Assembly: GCF_947496515.1 (NCBI RefSeq)
Contig: NZ_CANMDB010000011.1
Location: 1-64,000 of the forward strand
Length of the DNA stretch: 64,000 nt
Origin: an uncultured Roseobacter sp.
GTDB taxonomy: Bacteria > Pseudomonadota > Alphaproteobacteria > Rhodobacterales > Rhodobacteraceae
Direction: 5' to 3'
Position numbers and translations under genes: made by a program. Every line of letters begins with the position of its first letter. Within the stretch, counting starts at the first letter, position 1. Positions 33,821-46,698 of this stretch are shown piece after piece. Under the pieces are notes generated by a model. That model saw only the letters and a program-made list of their open reading frames with translations. It did not search any database and was not told where the DNA came from.

Positions 33821-35632
33821 ATGGTAACACGGCGCATGTTGAGCGCAGGGTCGAGGCCGTTTCTGGCCATGGCCATGACACTTCTGACAATGGCGCCCGC
33901 GGCAGCGCTCGACGTGACCCTTACCGGTGATCTGGACGAAGACTTGCGCGCCAGCCTCGAAGGAGGGTCGCTGCTGATCGAGCAATCGACTGCTGAAACC
34001 GAGGTGACCCCTCAGGAGATCGTGGCCATCGCCCAGGCCGATTATCAGCGGCTGTTGGCGGTCCTGTATGATGCTGGTTACTACGGTGCGGTCATTGGCA
34101 TCAGGCTGGACGGTCGCGAGGCGGCCTCGATCACCTCCGTCGCACCGCCCCGGTCGGTCTCGGCTGCGGTGGTCACCATCAGCCCGGGTAAGCAGTTTCG
34201 CTTTGGCCGTATTGAAGTCACACCGCTTGCAACGCAGACCGAGCTTCCTGATCAGTTCCAACCCGGTGAGACGGCGCAGCTGAGCCTGTTGCGCGATGCC
34301 GTGAGCGCTGCGACCACAGGCTGGCGCGCGCAAGGACACGCAAAAGCCGAGCTGCGCGACCAGCAGGTAACCGCACGGCACGCCGATGGGCGACTGGACG
34401 CGCGTCTGCGCATTGATCCCGGGCCGCGGCTGCGATTTGGCGATCTGACCATCGAAGGCAATTCCGACGTGCGGACCGCCCGTATCGCGGAAATTGCCGG
34501 CCTGCCGAAGGGCACGGTTTTCTCACCCGAAGAACTGGAGCGATCCGCGGCGCGGTTGCGGCGTACAGGCGCCTTTCGTTCTGTCGCCATGATCGAGGCG
34601 CGTGAGCCCGGTGCCGACGCAACGCTGGACATCACCGCGCGGGTCACCGAAGAGCGCCCCCGTCGCTTTGGTTTCGGGGGAGAGGTCTCTACCGTCGAGG
34701 GCGTATCGCTGAGCGCCTTCTGGATGCATCGCAATCTGCTGGGAGGTGCGGAGCGGCTGCGGTTCGATGCGGAGATCGCGGGCATCGGCGGCGACACCGG
34801 CGGGACCGACTTTCGTGTTGGTGCCCGCTTTGACCGTCCCGCGACCTTCAACGAGGACACCGGGCTCTACCTTCTGGCCGAGATCGAGCAGCAGGACGAG
34901 GTCAATTTCTTCTCGCGGCAGGCCACCATCGGGGCGGGGATCGAACGCATCGCATCGGACGAGCGCAAGTACCGCTTTGGTGTCGCACTGCGCCGGGCCA
35001 ATACGCGCGATGCCTTTGGCGATAACCAGTATGCGCTTTTCATGGTGCCCGCGGGCGCGACCTTTGACTACCGGGACACGGCGCTTGATGCGCGGACGGG
35101 GTATTACTTCAATGCCGATGTCACTCCTTTTGCGGCCATCTCCGGCGCGGACAACGGGGTGCTGACCCAGCTTGATCTGCGCGCCTACCGGACCTTTGGC
35201 GAGACGCGGCCCACGACCATCGCGCTGCGGGGGCAGCTTGGCTCGCTCGTCGGACCGGCCCTGTCAGTGGCGCCCGCGGATTTCCTGTTTTATTCAGGCG
35301 GCACCGATACCGTGCGGGGACATGACTATCAGTCGCTCGGTGTGGAGCTGGCGGACGGTCAGCTGGTGGGGGGGCGCTCCTTCATAGGTCTGTCGGCCGA
35401 GCTTCGCATGCGCACATCCGGAAACCTTGGCTACGTGGGCTTTCTGGATGCAGGCTATATCGGCGAAGAGGTCTTCCCCGATGGCTCGGGCGAATGGCAC
35501 AGCGGCGCGGGCGTCGGCCTGCGCTATGCGACGCCGATCGGCCCAATCCGGCTCGATCTTGCGGTGCCCACTTCCGGAGATGACAGCGGCTCCTCACTTC
35601 AGGTCTACATCGGCATAGGGCAGGCATTCTGA
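33821..35632 (+). CDS. tamA: Outer membrane assembly protein TamA (BamA/Omp85 family)
   Basis: 603 residues with a signal peptide (cleavage near AAA/LDV, about residue 28). POTRA-type repeats follow to about 260 ('YDAGYYGAVI', 'FRFGRIEV', 'GPRLRFGDLTIEG', 'TGAFRSVAMIEA'), then a BamA-type beta barrel with 'DTVRGHDYQSLGVEL' and a C-terminal 'GPIRLDLAVP' to aromatic end. With TamB it helps insert outer-membrane or autotransporter proteins. The start at 33821 follows a G-rich site. Its stop overlaps the tamB ATG. Confidence 0.92.
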   Translation: MVTRRMLSAGSRPFLAMAMTLLTMAPAAALDVTLTGDLDEDLRASLEGGSLLIEQSTAETEVTPQEIVAIAQADYQRLLAVLYDAGYYGAVIGIRLDGREAASITSVAPPRSVSAAVVTISPGKQFRFGRIEVTPLATQTELPDQFQPGETAQLSLLRDAVSAATTGWRAQGHAKAELRDQQVTARHADGRLDARLRIDPGPRLRFGDLTIEGNSDVRTARIAEIAGLPKGTVFSPEELERSAARLRRTGAFRSVAMIEAREPGADATLDITARVTEERPRRFGFGGEVSTVEGVSLSAFWMHRNLLGGAERLRFDAEIAGIGGDTGGTDFRVGARFDRPATFNEDTGLYLLAEIEQQDEVNFFSRQATIGAGIERIASDERKYRFGVALRRANTRDAFGDNQYALFMVPAGATFDYRDTALDARTGYYFNADVTPFAAISGADNGVLTQLDLRAYRTFGETRPTTIALRGQLGSLVGPALSVAPADFLFYSGGTDTVRGHDYQSLGVELADGQLVGGRSFIGLSAELRMRTSGNLGYVGFLDAGYIGEEVFPDGSGEWHSGAGVGLRYATPIGPIRLDLAVPTSGDDSGSSLQVYIGIGQAF

Positions 35633-38600
35633 TGCGCAAGATCCTCACCACACTCACCGTCTCGCTGGGTCTTGCCGCAGGGCTCATGCCCGCCGTCGCG
35701 CAGGACGAAGACGACGGGGGTTTTCTGACCCGCACCATCGAGGATGCGCTCTCGGGTGCCGGTCGCGAGGTCAACATTGTGGGCTTCGAAGGGGCGTTGA
35801 GCTCGCAGGCGTCCTTTGACCGGATGACCATTGCGGATGATGACGGGATATGGCTGACGCTGGAGGATGTGCAGCTCGACTGGAGCCGCCTTGCGTTGTT
35901 GCGCGGGCGGCTGGAGGTCGAACGGCTCAGCGCCGCGGTGCTCGATCTGCCGCGCCTGCCGGAGGCGGAGGAGACGGTCGAGATCCCCGATGCAGAGGCC
36001 ACGCCTTTCGCCCTGCCGGATCTGCCGGTTTCCGTGAATGTAGCGCTTTTCGAAGTGACCCGCATCGTGCTGGGCGAGGACATACTTGGATCGGCGGCGG
36101 AACTGGGCGTGCAGGCCAACGCGCGGCTGGACGACGACGGTGCCTTTGTTGACCTCACGGCAAACCGCGTGGACGCAGCCGAGGGCAGCTATGTGGTCAA
36201 GGGCAGCTTTGCCCGCGAAACCGCAGAGATCTCGGTCGAGCTGCAACTGGACGAAGAAGCAGGCGGGCTGGTCGGACGCACGATCAACCTGCCGGGGCAA
36301 CCGGCCATTGATCTGACGGTTCTGGGGGCAGGGCCGCTCGATGATTTTACTGCCGATATCACTCTGGCCACCGATGGCGCGGACCGCGTTGCCGGGCAGG
36401 TGGTGCTGAGCGCGCTGCCGGTCGAGACCGAGGGCGCCGCGCCCGACCGCCGCATCCGCGCGGATCTGGGGGGCGACATCACAGCATTGGTTGCCCCGGA
36501 GTCGCGCGATTTCTTTGGCACGGACGTCCGGATCGTCGCTGACGCGCTGCTGGCCGCCAGCGGCGCGGTCGATGTGCAGGATTTCAGCCTCGACGCAGAG
36601 GCGGTGGATCTGACGGGGGCGGTCCGCCTCAACAGCGATGGTTGGCCGGTGTTCATTGATGTGGACGGCCAGATCGCCCGGGCGGATCAGGCGCCGGTCG
36701 TGCTGCCCGGCGGCGGTACGGAAACGGCGGTGCGGTCGGTCACTTTGGATGTAAGCTACGATGCGGCGCAGGGGGATGTACTGCGGGCCGATCTGGATCT
36801 GCAGGAGCTGCGTCGTGAGGACGTGGAAGTGGCCCGCGCCCAGATCGTCCTGGACGGCACGTTGCGCGGTGAGCTTGGCACCGTCGGCCGGTTTCTGGGT
36901 GATCTGCAACTGACGACGCAAGGCGTTGCACTGACGGATCAGACCCTTGGCGCAGCGGTCGGATCCGACCTTCGGGCATCGGCGCAGATCGACTACACTG
37001 AAGCGGAGCCCATCAGGATCACCGGGCTTGCGCTCACAGGCGATGACTACGGTCTCGCGGGCGATCTTATCATCGACGGGCTGGCCGACGGCTTTCCGAC
37101 CAGGCTGGACCTGGAGGTGACCGCCGAGGATCTGAGCCGCTTTGCCGGGCTCGCGGGCCAGGAACTGGCCGGAGCGGCAGCCTTGACCGTCGCGGGGGAC
37201 ATCACCCCGCTCAGCAGCATGTTCGATCTGCAGATCGACGGTACGACGGATGATCTCGCCATCGGGATCGAACAGGCCGATACGGTGCTCGCCGGTCAAA
37301 CAACGCTCAGCCTCGGCGCGCAGCGGAGTGAAGCCGGAACCTTCGTGCGGGATCTGACCTTGAACAATGCCGCGGTGGATCTCTCCGGTGATGCCGCGCT
37401 GCGCACCGCCGACAGTCAGGTGAGCCTGCGCGCAGGCCTGCGCGATATCGCTCTCGTTTTGCCCGAGTACCAGGGGCCCGTCACGGTCGTGGTCGACGGC
37501 ACCGAAGACGCCCTGGGCTGGACAGTCGATCTGGAGGCTGATGCGCCCTATGGCAGCCAGCTGAGCGTCGCCGGGCGCGCCACCGGCCCCCAAACCGACG
37601 TGCGCTTTGATCTCGCGGTGCCGCAGGTGCAATCTTTCGTGGAACAGGTGCAAGGCCCTCTCAACGCAACCGGCCGGGTCTGGCTGACCGGCGATGGCTA
37701 CTCTGTCGATGTGGATGCCGCAGGTCCCTATGAAAGCTTGCTGAGCGTCGCAGGAGTAGCGACCGGGCCTGGCACCGATGTAACATTCACGCTGTTCATG
37801 CCAGAGGTGCAGGCGCTGTCGCCGAGCGTGCAGGGGCCGTTGAATGCCGAAGGTCGGGTCTGGCTGAGTGACGCGGGCTACAATGTCGATGTGGATGCGG
37901 GCGGCCCGTTCGGCAGCGCGGTCAGCGTGGCAGGGCTTGCAACCGGGCCCGAAGCTGCGGTGCAGTTCTCCGCGGCCCTGCCCGATCTCGGTGTCTTCGT
38001 GCCCCAGATCCGCGGGCCGTTCTCCATCGAAGGCGATGCTGACCGCGAAGGTACCGGCTGGCGGATTGATACCGTCGCGCAGGGGCCCGCCGGGACTGAC
38101 GCGACAATCGCCGGACTGGTGGAGGAGAACGGAACGCTCGATCTAGACGTTGCGGGATCCCTGCCCCTTGGCCTCTCCGAGCCGTTCCTGTCGCCCCGCA
38201 GCCTGACAGGGCAGGCGCGGTTTGACCTTGCCGTGCAGGGCCCCCCCTCGCTGGAGGCGGTCTCGGGCCGGATCACGACCAATGGCGCGCGTTTTGCAGC
38301 GCCCAACCTGCGGCTGAGTCTCACCGATCTGGACGCAACCGTTGATATCAACGCAGGCCGTTTGCGCATCGACGCGGAGACCGAAACTGACAGCGGTGGG
38401 CGGATCACCGCAGCGGGCACGCTGGCGCTGTCCTCTCTCGCCGCCGATCTGCGCGTGGCGCTCAATCAGGTGGGCGTGGCGGATCCGCGCCTCTACTCCA
38501 CGGTGCTGGACGGCAACATCACCGTCAACGGCCCGCTGACGGGGGGCGCACGGATCGCGGGCACTATTGACGTGGGCGAGACGCTGGTGACAGTCCCGTC

Positions 38601-39423
38601 ATCGGGGCTCACCAGTATCGGTGAAATCCCCGATATCCGCCACGTAGGCGCGCCTGCCGCGGTCACAACGACCCGCCGCCGCGCCGATGTGATACCGGAG
38701 CCGCAGTCGGGCGGCGGTGGCACCGCGCGGCCCTATCCGCTGGCCCTCCAGATCAACGCGCCGCGCGCGATCTTTGTGCGGGGTCGGGGGATTGATGCTG
38801 AACTGGGCGGGGCCTTGCGGATCACCGGCACCACCAATCGTGTCATCTCCGCGGGTCAGTTCGATCTGGTGCGCGGACGTCTCGATATCCTCGGGCGCCG
38901 GTTCGACCTCGATGACGGGTCAATCCAGTTTCAGGGGGATCTGGTCCCCTACATCCGCTTTGTCACCTCCAGCCCGACGGAAAGCGGTTCCGCGGGCGTG
39001 ATCCTCGAAGGCCCCGCAAACGCGCCCGATGTCTCCTTCGTTGCGACCCCGGATGCGCCGGAGGATCAGGTGCTGTCGCAACTGCTCTTTGGCCGTGACA
39101 TCAGCGAAATCTCCGCGCTGCAGGCACTGCAACTGGCAAATGCGGTCGCCGTGCTCGCGGGACGACAGGGCAACGACCTGATCGGCAACCTGAGGCAGGG
39201 CTTCGGCCTCGATGATCTTGACGTGACCACGACAGAGGATGGCCAGGCTGCCGTCCGCGCAGGCAAATACATCAGCGAAAACGTCTATACGGATGTCACG
39301 GCCAGCAGCGGCGGGACGGAACTGTCGATCAACCTGGATGTGACCGAATCGCTCACCGCCCGTGGGTCCCTGGAGCAGGATGGCAATACGGCTCTGGGCA
39401 TCTTCTTCGAGCGGGACTACTGA
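35632..39423 (+). CDS. tamB: Translocation and assembly module protein TamB
   Basis: A 1263-residue AsmA-like protein: N-terminal signal/anchor (about 7-23), a very long beta-rich body and the C-terminal DUF490/TamB domain ('ALQINAPRAIFVRGRGIDAELGG', 'GRLDILGRRFDLDDGSIQFQGD', 'LSQLLFGRDISEIS'). It spans the periplasm and partners with TamA; the family also carries lipids. The ATG overlaps the tamA stop. The central part contains three 60-residue tandem repeats, reported separately. Confidence 0.92.
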   Translation: MRKILTTLTVSLGLAAGLMPAVAQDEDDGGFLTRTIEDALSGAGREVNIVGFEGALSSQASFDRMTIADDDGIWLTLEDVQLDWSRLALLRGRLEVERLSAAVLDLPRLPEAEETVEIPDAEATPFALPDLPVSVNVALFEVTRIVLGEDILGSAAELGVQANARLDDDGAFVDLTANRVDAAEGSYVVKGSFARETAEISVELQLDEEAGGLVGRTINLPGQPAIDLTVLGAGPLDDFTADITLATDGADRVAGQVVLSALPVETEGAAPDRRIRADLGGDITALVAPESRDFFGTDVRIVADALLAASGAVDVQDFSLDAEAVDLTGAVRLNSDGWPVFIDVDGQIARADQAPVVLPGGGTETAVRSVTLDVSYDAAQGDVLRADLDLQELRREDVEVARAQIVLDGTLRGELGTVGRFLGDLQLTTQGVALTDQTLGAAVGSDLRASAQIDYTEAEPIRITGLALTGDDYGLAGDLIIDGLADGFPTRLDLEVTAEDLSRFAGLAGQELAGAAALTVAGDITPLSSMFDLQIDGTTDDLAIGIEQADTVLAGQTTLSLGAQRSEAGTFVRDLTLNNAAVDLSGDAALRTADSQVSLRAGLRDIALVLPEYQGPVTVVVDGTEDALGWTVDLEADAPYGSQLSVAGRATGPQTDVRFDLAVPQVQSFVEQVQGPLNATGRVWLTGDGYSVDVDAAGPYESLLSVAGVATGPGTDVTFTLFMPEVQALSPSVQGPLNAEGRVWLSDAGYNVDVDAGGPFGSAVSVAGLATGPEAAVQFSAALPDLGVFVPQIRGPFSIEGDADREGTGWRIDTVAQGPAGTDATIAGLVEENGTLDLDVAGSLPLGLSEPFLSPRSLTGQARFDLAVQGPPSLEAVSGRITTNGARFAAPNLRLSLTDLDATVDINAGRLRIDAETETDSGGRITAAGTLALSSLAADLRVALNQVGVADPRLYSTVLDGNITVNGPLTGGARIAGTIDVGETLVTVPSSGLTSIGEIPDIRHVGAPAAVTTTRRRADVIPEPQSGGGGTARPYPLALQINAPRAIFVRGRGIDAELGGALRITGTTNRVISAGQFDLVRGRLDILGRRFDLDDGSIQFQGDLVPYIRFVTSSPTESGSAGVILEGPANAPDVSFVATPDAPEDQVLSQLLFGRDISEISALQALQLANAVAVLAGRQGNDLIGNLRQGFGLDDLDVTTTEDGQAAVRAGKYISENVYTDVTASSGGTELSINLDVTESLTARGSLEQDGNTALGIFFERDY
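37561..38100 (+). repeat. Three 180-base tandem repeats inside tamB
   Basis: Units begin at 37561, 37741 and 37921. Each encodes 60 residues opening with (L/V)SVAG, then ATGP, followed by 'QGPLNA.GRVWL' in the first two and 'RGPFSIEGDAD' in the third, ending in V-D-A-x-GP(Y/F). The third is the most diverged. They probably add equal-length strands to the TamB beta-groove. Confidence 0.8.
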
Positions 39424-39770
39424 CGCCAAACGCATCTCTCAGAGGTATCGGCAACCAAAAGAACCGCAGTCCGCCTCTGTCCGTCTCGGACGCTCGCGAT
39501 CTGAGCCGCCCAGCGTTCCCGGACATCCGGTGGAATATCGGCTCCGCCAGCCATGCTGCTGTCAGAAAAAGACCCACTGTCTCAGCGCGGATGCGCGCAA
39601 GGGCAGTGGGCTTTCGACACCGCCGACCCAATCCTTTCTGACACCCCCCCCCCACCACAAAGCTACGACCGCCTAACTCGCGCCACCCTGCTCTTTCATC
39701 TTGCCAAATAAACTCAAATCGCACCCGCGGCACCCGCACACCGCCGGTGGCAGGGCGCAACCCGAACCAT
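39424..39770. other. Convergent intergenic region tamB / acsA
   Basis: 347 bases between the 3' ends of tamB and acsA. It holds the acsA terminator (39566-39614), a run of ten C at 39644-39653 and a weak GTCCG/CGGAC hairpin at 39479-39491. No gene is supported. Confidence 0.55.
39566..39614 (-). terminator. Terminator of acsA
   Basis: On the minus strand CCCACTG pairs with CAGTGGG (39604-39610 with 39573-39579), with an inner GCGC hairpin, followed by TCTTTTTC. This is the clearest T-tailed terminator in the window, about 160 bases past the acsA stop. Confidence 0.65.
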
Positions 39771-41735
39771 TCAACCCTTGTTCATGCGGTTGTCGATCAG
39801 ATCCTCCACAACTTCCGGATCCGCAAGTGTGGAGGTATCGCCAAGCGCGCCGAAATCATCCTCTGCGATCTTGCGCAGGATGCGCCGCATAATCTTGCCA
39901 GAGCGCGTCTTTGGCAGGCCCGGCGCCCATTGGATCAGATCGGGCGAGGCAATGGGGCCAATCTCCGACCTCACCCAGCCACGCAGCTCCTTGCGCAACG
40001 CCTCGGTGGGGGTCTGCCCGTTCATCAAGGTGACATAGCAATAGATCCCCTGACCCTTGACCGGATGTGGATAGCCCACGACAGCGGCTTCGGCCACAGC
40101 GGCATGGGCTACCAGTGCACTTTCCACTTCCGCCGTGCCCATCCGGTGCCCGGAGACGTTGATCACGTCGTCCACACGCCCCGTGATCCAGTAATCGCCA
40201 TCCGCATCGCGGCGGCAGCCATCCCCGGTAAAGTAATATCCGGCGTAGTCGCTGAAATAGGTCTTTTCAAACCGCGCGTGATCTCCCCAGACCGTGCGCA
40301 TCTGACCGGGCCAGCTGCCCGCGATACACAAAACCCCCTCGACCCCGTTGCCCTCGATGATCTCGCCCGAGGCTGGCTCCAGCACCACAGGCTCAATGCC
40401 AAAGAAAGGCTTCATCGCTGCCCCCGGTTTCGTCGCATGGGCGCCGGGCAGGGGCGTCATCAGATGCCCGCCCGTCTCGGTCTGCCACCATGTGTCCACG
40501 ATGGGGCAGCGACCCTTGCCGACGACGTCGTTGTACCAGGTCCAGGCCTCCGGATTGATGGGTTCGCCCACCGTGCCAAGTACCCGGAGGTTGCTGAGAT
40601 CGGCACCTTCGACAAAGCTGTTGCCTTGCCCCATCAGTGCGCGGATAGCTGTGGGAGCCGTATAGAACTGGGTCACTTTGTGCTTTTCGCAGACCTGCCA
40701 AAAGCGGCTGGCATCGGGGTAAGTGGGCACACCCTCGAACATGATCGTGGTCGCGCCATTGGCCAGCGGCCCGTAGACGATGTAGCTGTGCCCGGTGACC
40801 CAGCCCACATCCGCCGTGCACCAGAAGACATCGCCCTCGTGGTAGTCAAAGGTGATCTCATGGGTCATGGCAGCATAGACCAGATAGCCGCCGGAAGTAT
40901 GGACCACCCCCTTCGGCTGACCCGTCGATCCGGAGGTATAAAGAATGAACAGCGGATCCTCCGCCGCCATCTCTTCGGGCGGGCAATCGTCGCTGACCGT
41001 CTCAGCCGCCTCGTGCAGCCAGGTGTCCAACCCATCGCGAAAGGCCACCTGCTGGCCGGTGCGGCGCACGATCAGGCATTTCACGTCATCGGTGTCATGC
41101 AAGAGCGCCTGATTGACGTTGTCCTTGAGGTTGGTCACACGCCCACCCCGCGGTGCGCCATCGGCGGTGATCACCAGCTTGGCGTCGCAGCCGTTGACCC
41201 GCGCGCCGAGTGCGTCGGGGGAGAAGCCTGCGAAAACGATGGAATGAATGGCGCCGATCCGCGCGCAGGCCAGCATGGCATAAGCCGCCTCGGGGATCAT
41301 GGGCAGGTAGATCACGACCCGATCGCCTTTGCCGATCCCGAGGGACTTCAGCACATTCGCCATGCGACACACCTCGCGGTGCAGATCGCGGTAGGTGATG
41401 TGCTGCGCGCCATCGGCGGGGTCGTCCGGCTCCCAGATGATGGCGGTCTGGTCGCCGCGCGTCTCCAGATGCCGGTCGATGCAGTTGGCAGCAACGTTCA
41501 GCGTACCATCCCCGAACCAGCGGATCGCTACCTGGCCCAGGGTAAAGTCCACGTCGCTCACCTCGGTGAAGGGCTTGATCCAGTCAATCCGGCCGGCCTC
41601 ATTACGCCAAAAGCCATCGCTATCAGCCATCGAGGCGGCGTACATCTGATCGTATGTTCCGGCATCCACATGGGCGCTGGCGGCCATCTTTTCGGATGGC
41701 GGATGGGTTTTCCCGGCTGGTGCGGTCTCGGTCAT
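39771..41735 (-). CDS. acsA: Acetyl-CoA synthetase (AMP-forming)
   Basis: A 654-residue ANL-superfamily enzyme activating acetate to acetyl-CoA. The nucleotide loop '[15 protein letters not shown]' and the C-terminal '[15 protein letters not shown]' are present; K614 matches the lysine acetylated by Pat-type enzymes. '[17 protein letters not shown]' is specific for acetyl-CoA synthetases. The start at 41735 follows GTGGGAGGAG; in-frame codons up to 41801 are leader sequence. Divergent from the second TRAP set, single-gene unit. Confidence 0.96.
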   Translation of the reverse strand: MTETAPAGKTHPPSEKMAASAHVDAGTYDQMYAASMADSDGFWRNEAGRIDWIKPFTEVSDVDFTLGQVAIRWFGDGTLNVAANCIDRHLETRGDQTAIIWEPDDPADGAQHITYRDLHREVCRMANVLKSLGIGKGDRVVIYLPMIPEAAYAMLACARIGAIHSIVFAGFSPDALGARVNGCDAKLVITADGAPRGGRVTNLKDNVNQALLHDTDDVKCLIVRRTGQQVAFRDGLDTWLHEAAETVSDDCPPEEMAAEDPLFILYTSGSTGQPKGVVHTSGGYLVYAAMTHEITFDYHEGDVFWCTADVGWVTGHSYIVYGPLANGATTIMFEGVPTYPDASRFWQVCEKHKVTQFYTAPTAIRALMGQGNSFVEGADLSNLRVLGTVGEPINPEAWTWYNDVVGKGRCPIVDTWWQTETGGHLMTPLPGAHATKPGAAMKPFFGIEPVVLEPASGEIIEGNGVEGVLCIAGSWPGQMRTVWGDHARFEKTYFSDYAGYYFTGDGCRRDADGDYWITGRVDDVINVSGHRMGTAEVESALVAHAAVAEAAVVGYPHPVKGQGIYCYVTLMNGQTPTEALRKELRGWVRSEIGPIASPDLIQWAPGLPKTRSGKIMRRILRKIAEDDFGALGDTSTLADPEVVEDLIDNRMNKG

Positions 41736-42005
41736 GATGGCTCCTCCCACGGATCTTGGTCTTCTTTTCGGCGAGCTTAGCGTATCTCCCTGCGTGATCA
41801 ATCGGCCTTTGGTGCCGGGTCCCGGGCCCGCTCCGCGCGCGGACCTAACACTTGCGGTTTACCGCGGCGCGCGGTCGTTTGCCTGACAGAGCCTTTGCAG
41901 GCATCGTTTACCGGGGTGGCTTTGAGGGCTTGGCAGTCACCGCCGCCTTGGGTAGCCTCGCGCCAAGTGCGTCCACAGTGAGGCGTGCAAAATGGGAGAA
42001 ATCAT

Positions 42006-43022
42006 ATGAAGAAGTATCTGTCCGGCGCCGCCGTTGCGGCGATCAGCTTTGCCTTCGTGTCCGAAGCCGCAGCCACCGAGTGGAACGTGTCCGTCTGGGG
42101 CAAGCGCCGCGCCTTCACCGAACACGTGGAAAAACTGGCCGAGCTTGTGTCCGAGAAGACGGACGGCGAATTCACCATGAACGTCAGCTACGGCGGGCTC
42201 AGCAAGAACCGCGAAAACCTCGACGGCATCTCCATCGGCGCCTTTGAGATGGCGCAGTTCTGTGCGGGCTACCACCCCGACAAGAACCGCGTGATCACCG
42301 TGCTGGAACTGCCATTCCTCGGCGTGGAAAACCTGGAGCAGGAGGTGGCCGTGTCTGCCGCCGTCTACGCGCATCCTGCCGCCACGGAAGAGATGGCGCA
42401 GTGGAATGCCAAGCTGCTGATGACCTCGCCCATGCCGCAGTACAACATCGTCGGCACAGGTGAGCCGCGTGACGAGCTTTCCGAGTTCGACGGCATGCGC
42501 GTGCGCGCCACGGGCGGTCTGGGCGAGGCGTTCAAGGCCGTGGGTGGTGTGCCCACCTCCGTCACCGCGACCGAAGCCTATCAGGCGATGGAGGGCGGTG
42601 TCGTGGACACGGTCGCCTTTGCTCAGCACGCACATCTGAGTTTTGGCACGATCAACCAGGCGGATTGGTGGACGGCCAACCTCAACCCCGGCACGGTAAA
42701 CTGTCCGGTGGTGGTCAACATCGACGCCTACGAGTCGCTCTCTGATGCGCATCGCGAGGCGCTGGACAGCTCCGTCTCCGAGGCCATTGATCACTATCTG
42801 GCAAATTACGCCGAGCTGCTGGACCGCTGGGACGCGGTGCTCGAAGAGAAGGGCGTGCAGAAGGTCGAGATCGCACCAGAAACCATCGAAGAGTTCCGCG
42901 CGGCGGCCGCTGTGCCCGCACGCGATGCGTGGATCGAGAGCATGGAAGCGCAGGGCCTGCCGGGTCAGGAGCTCTATGATCTGGTGGTCAGCACGCTCGA
43001 AGAGGCCAAGGGCGGCAGCTGA
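42006..43022 (+). CDS. TRAP transporter substrate-binding protein (DctP family)
   Basis: 338 residues with a signal peptide (cleavage near AAA/TEW, residue 23-24). 'FDGMRVRATGGLGEAFKAVGG' carries the ligand arginine (R167 or R165), and 'AYQAMEGGVVDTVAF' is the usual hinge. GGGAGAA precedes the start. Order here is P-Q-M, unlike the Q-M-P order of the first TRAP locus, so the two are not recent duplicates. The pobA gene just beyond suggests, weakly, an aromatic or organic acid substrate. Confidence 0.94.
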   Translation: MKKYLSGAAVAAISFAFVSEAAATEWNVSVWGKRRAFTEHVEKLAELVSEKTDGEFTMNVSYGGLSKNRENLDGISIGAFEMAQFCAGYHPDKNRVITVLELPFLGVENLEQEVAVSAAVYAHPAATEEMAQWNAKLLMTSPMPQYNIVGTGEPRDELSEFDGMRVRATGGLGEAFKAVGGVPTSVTATEAYQAMEGGVVDTVAFAQHAHLSFGTINQADWWTANLNPGTVNCPVVVNIDAYESLSDAHREALDSSVSEAIDHYLANYAELLDRWDAVLEEKGVQKVEIAPETIEEFRAAAAVPARDAWIESMEAQGLPGQELYDLVVSTLEEAKGGS

Positions 43023-43034
43023 TCCCACCCGGTC

Positions 43035-43058
43035 GGGGCCGCGCGTGATCGCGGCCCC
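43035..43058 (+). terminator. Intercistronic hairpin after TRAP binding-protein gene
   Basis: GGGGCCGCG (43035-43043) pairs perfectly with CGCGGCCCC (43050-43058) around CGTGAT. No T-run; partial termination or 3'-end protection of the binding-protein message is likely. Confidence 0.6.
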
Positions 43059-43097
43059 TGACATTTCCCTGTTTTCAGATCAGAAGGGGGCAGAGCG

Positions 43098-43726
43098 ATG
43101 GCAGGATCTGCAGCCGTGCTCGAAGATTCCAGCGTGCTCAGCCGCCTGGACCGTGCGTTGTTGCCGGTCGAACGCCTGTGTGCCCTGCTCAGCGGGATCG
43201 CCATTTTCTCGCTAATGTTCCTCGCGGTCTACTCGGTGACGGGGCGCAAGTTCTTTGGCTCGCCCCTGGCGGGCTATGTGGATTACATCGAGGCGGCCAT
43301 GCCGATCATCGCGATCATGGGCATCTCCTACGTGCAGCGCGACGGCACTCACGTCCGGATGGATATGCTGGTCAGCGCGCTGCGCGGCCGTGTGCTGTGG
43401 TTTTTCGAACTGGTCTCCGTCTTGCTGATCCTGGTGCTGATCGCAGCGCTGACCTGGGGGGCTTGGGATCATTTCGATCGCTCCTTTGACTGTGCGCGCC
43501 CCCTCTGCAGTCGCGACAGCTCCATCGACATCGGGCTGCCGATCTGGCCGTCGAAACTGGTCGTACCCATTGCCTTCGGGGTGCTGTGCCTGCGGCTCAT
43601 GCTGCAGGCCTGGGGCTACGGTCGGGCTCTCGTGCTGGGGCTGGAGAACCCTGTCGCAGTGCCTCTGAACCTCTCCGTCGCCGAACAGGCGCGGCTGGAA
43701 GCCGAAGCGCTGGACGGGGCTGATTG

Positions 43727-43727
<1 letters not shown>
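43098..43727 (+). CDS. TRAP transporter small permease (DctQ family)
   Basis: A 209-residue membrane protein with about four hydrophobic segments. 'VTGRKFFGSPLAGYVDYIEAAMPIIAIMGISYVQRDGTHVRMDML' is the DctQ core. A loop with two cysteines ('FDCARPLCSRDSS', about 131-143) is unusual and may form a periplasmic disulfide. The stop overlaps the next start (TGATG). Confidence 0.92.
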
Positions 43728-46388
<2,661 letters not shown>

Positions 46389-46467
46389 GCGTCTCCAATC
46401 AGTGTTGGCGTCGCGAATACTAGTTCCAACTGTGCAGAATGCCTGAAAAACGCTCCGCCTCAATATG

Positions 46468-46487
46468 CTTATCGGAAATCTGATAAG
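46468..46487. promoter_or_regulatory. Inverted repeat CTTATC-N8-GATAAG
   Basis: A perfect 6+6 inverted repeat with eight bases between, in the middle of the divergent region. Size and spacing suit a dimeric regulator. The factor is unknown. Confidence 0.4.
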
Positions 46488-46524
46488 TCAGGGTGGCGCT
46501 GACCTACTCAATGAAAATATTTCA

Positions 46525-46542
46525 ATATCAATAAGTTGATAT
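46525..46542. promoter_or_regulatory. Inverted repeat ATATCAA-TAAG-TTGATAT
   Basis: A perfect 7+7 inverted repeat with a 4-base centre, beside a smaller TGAAA-ATA-TTTCA repeat at about 46512-46524. It is the strongest symmetric element here, about 160 bases before the amidohydrolase start. Confidence 0.45.
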
Positions 46543-46698
46543 ATTCCTGCGGCAAAGAGCACGATGGTCTGCGCTGTTGACTCAGGGAGGATACACCAAC
46601 TCTCATAATAATTGGGTGAAACACGATGCGGGGGTAAGAGTGGATATCCAAGGCGCTTCGACGGCAGGCCACTGCAGCAGTGCTGTAGGCATTTCGCA

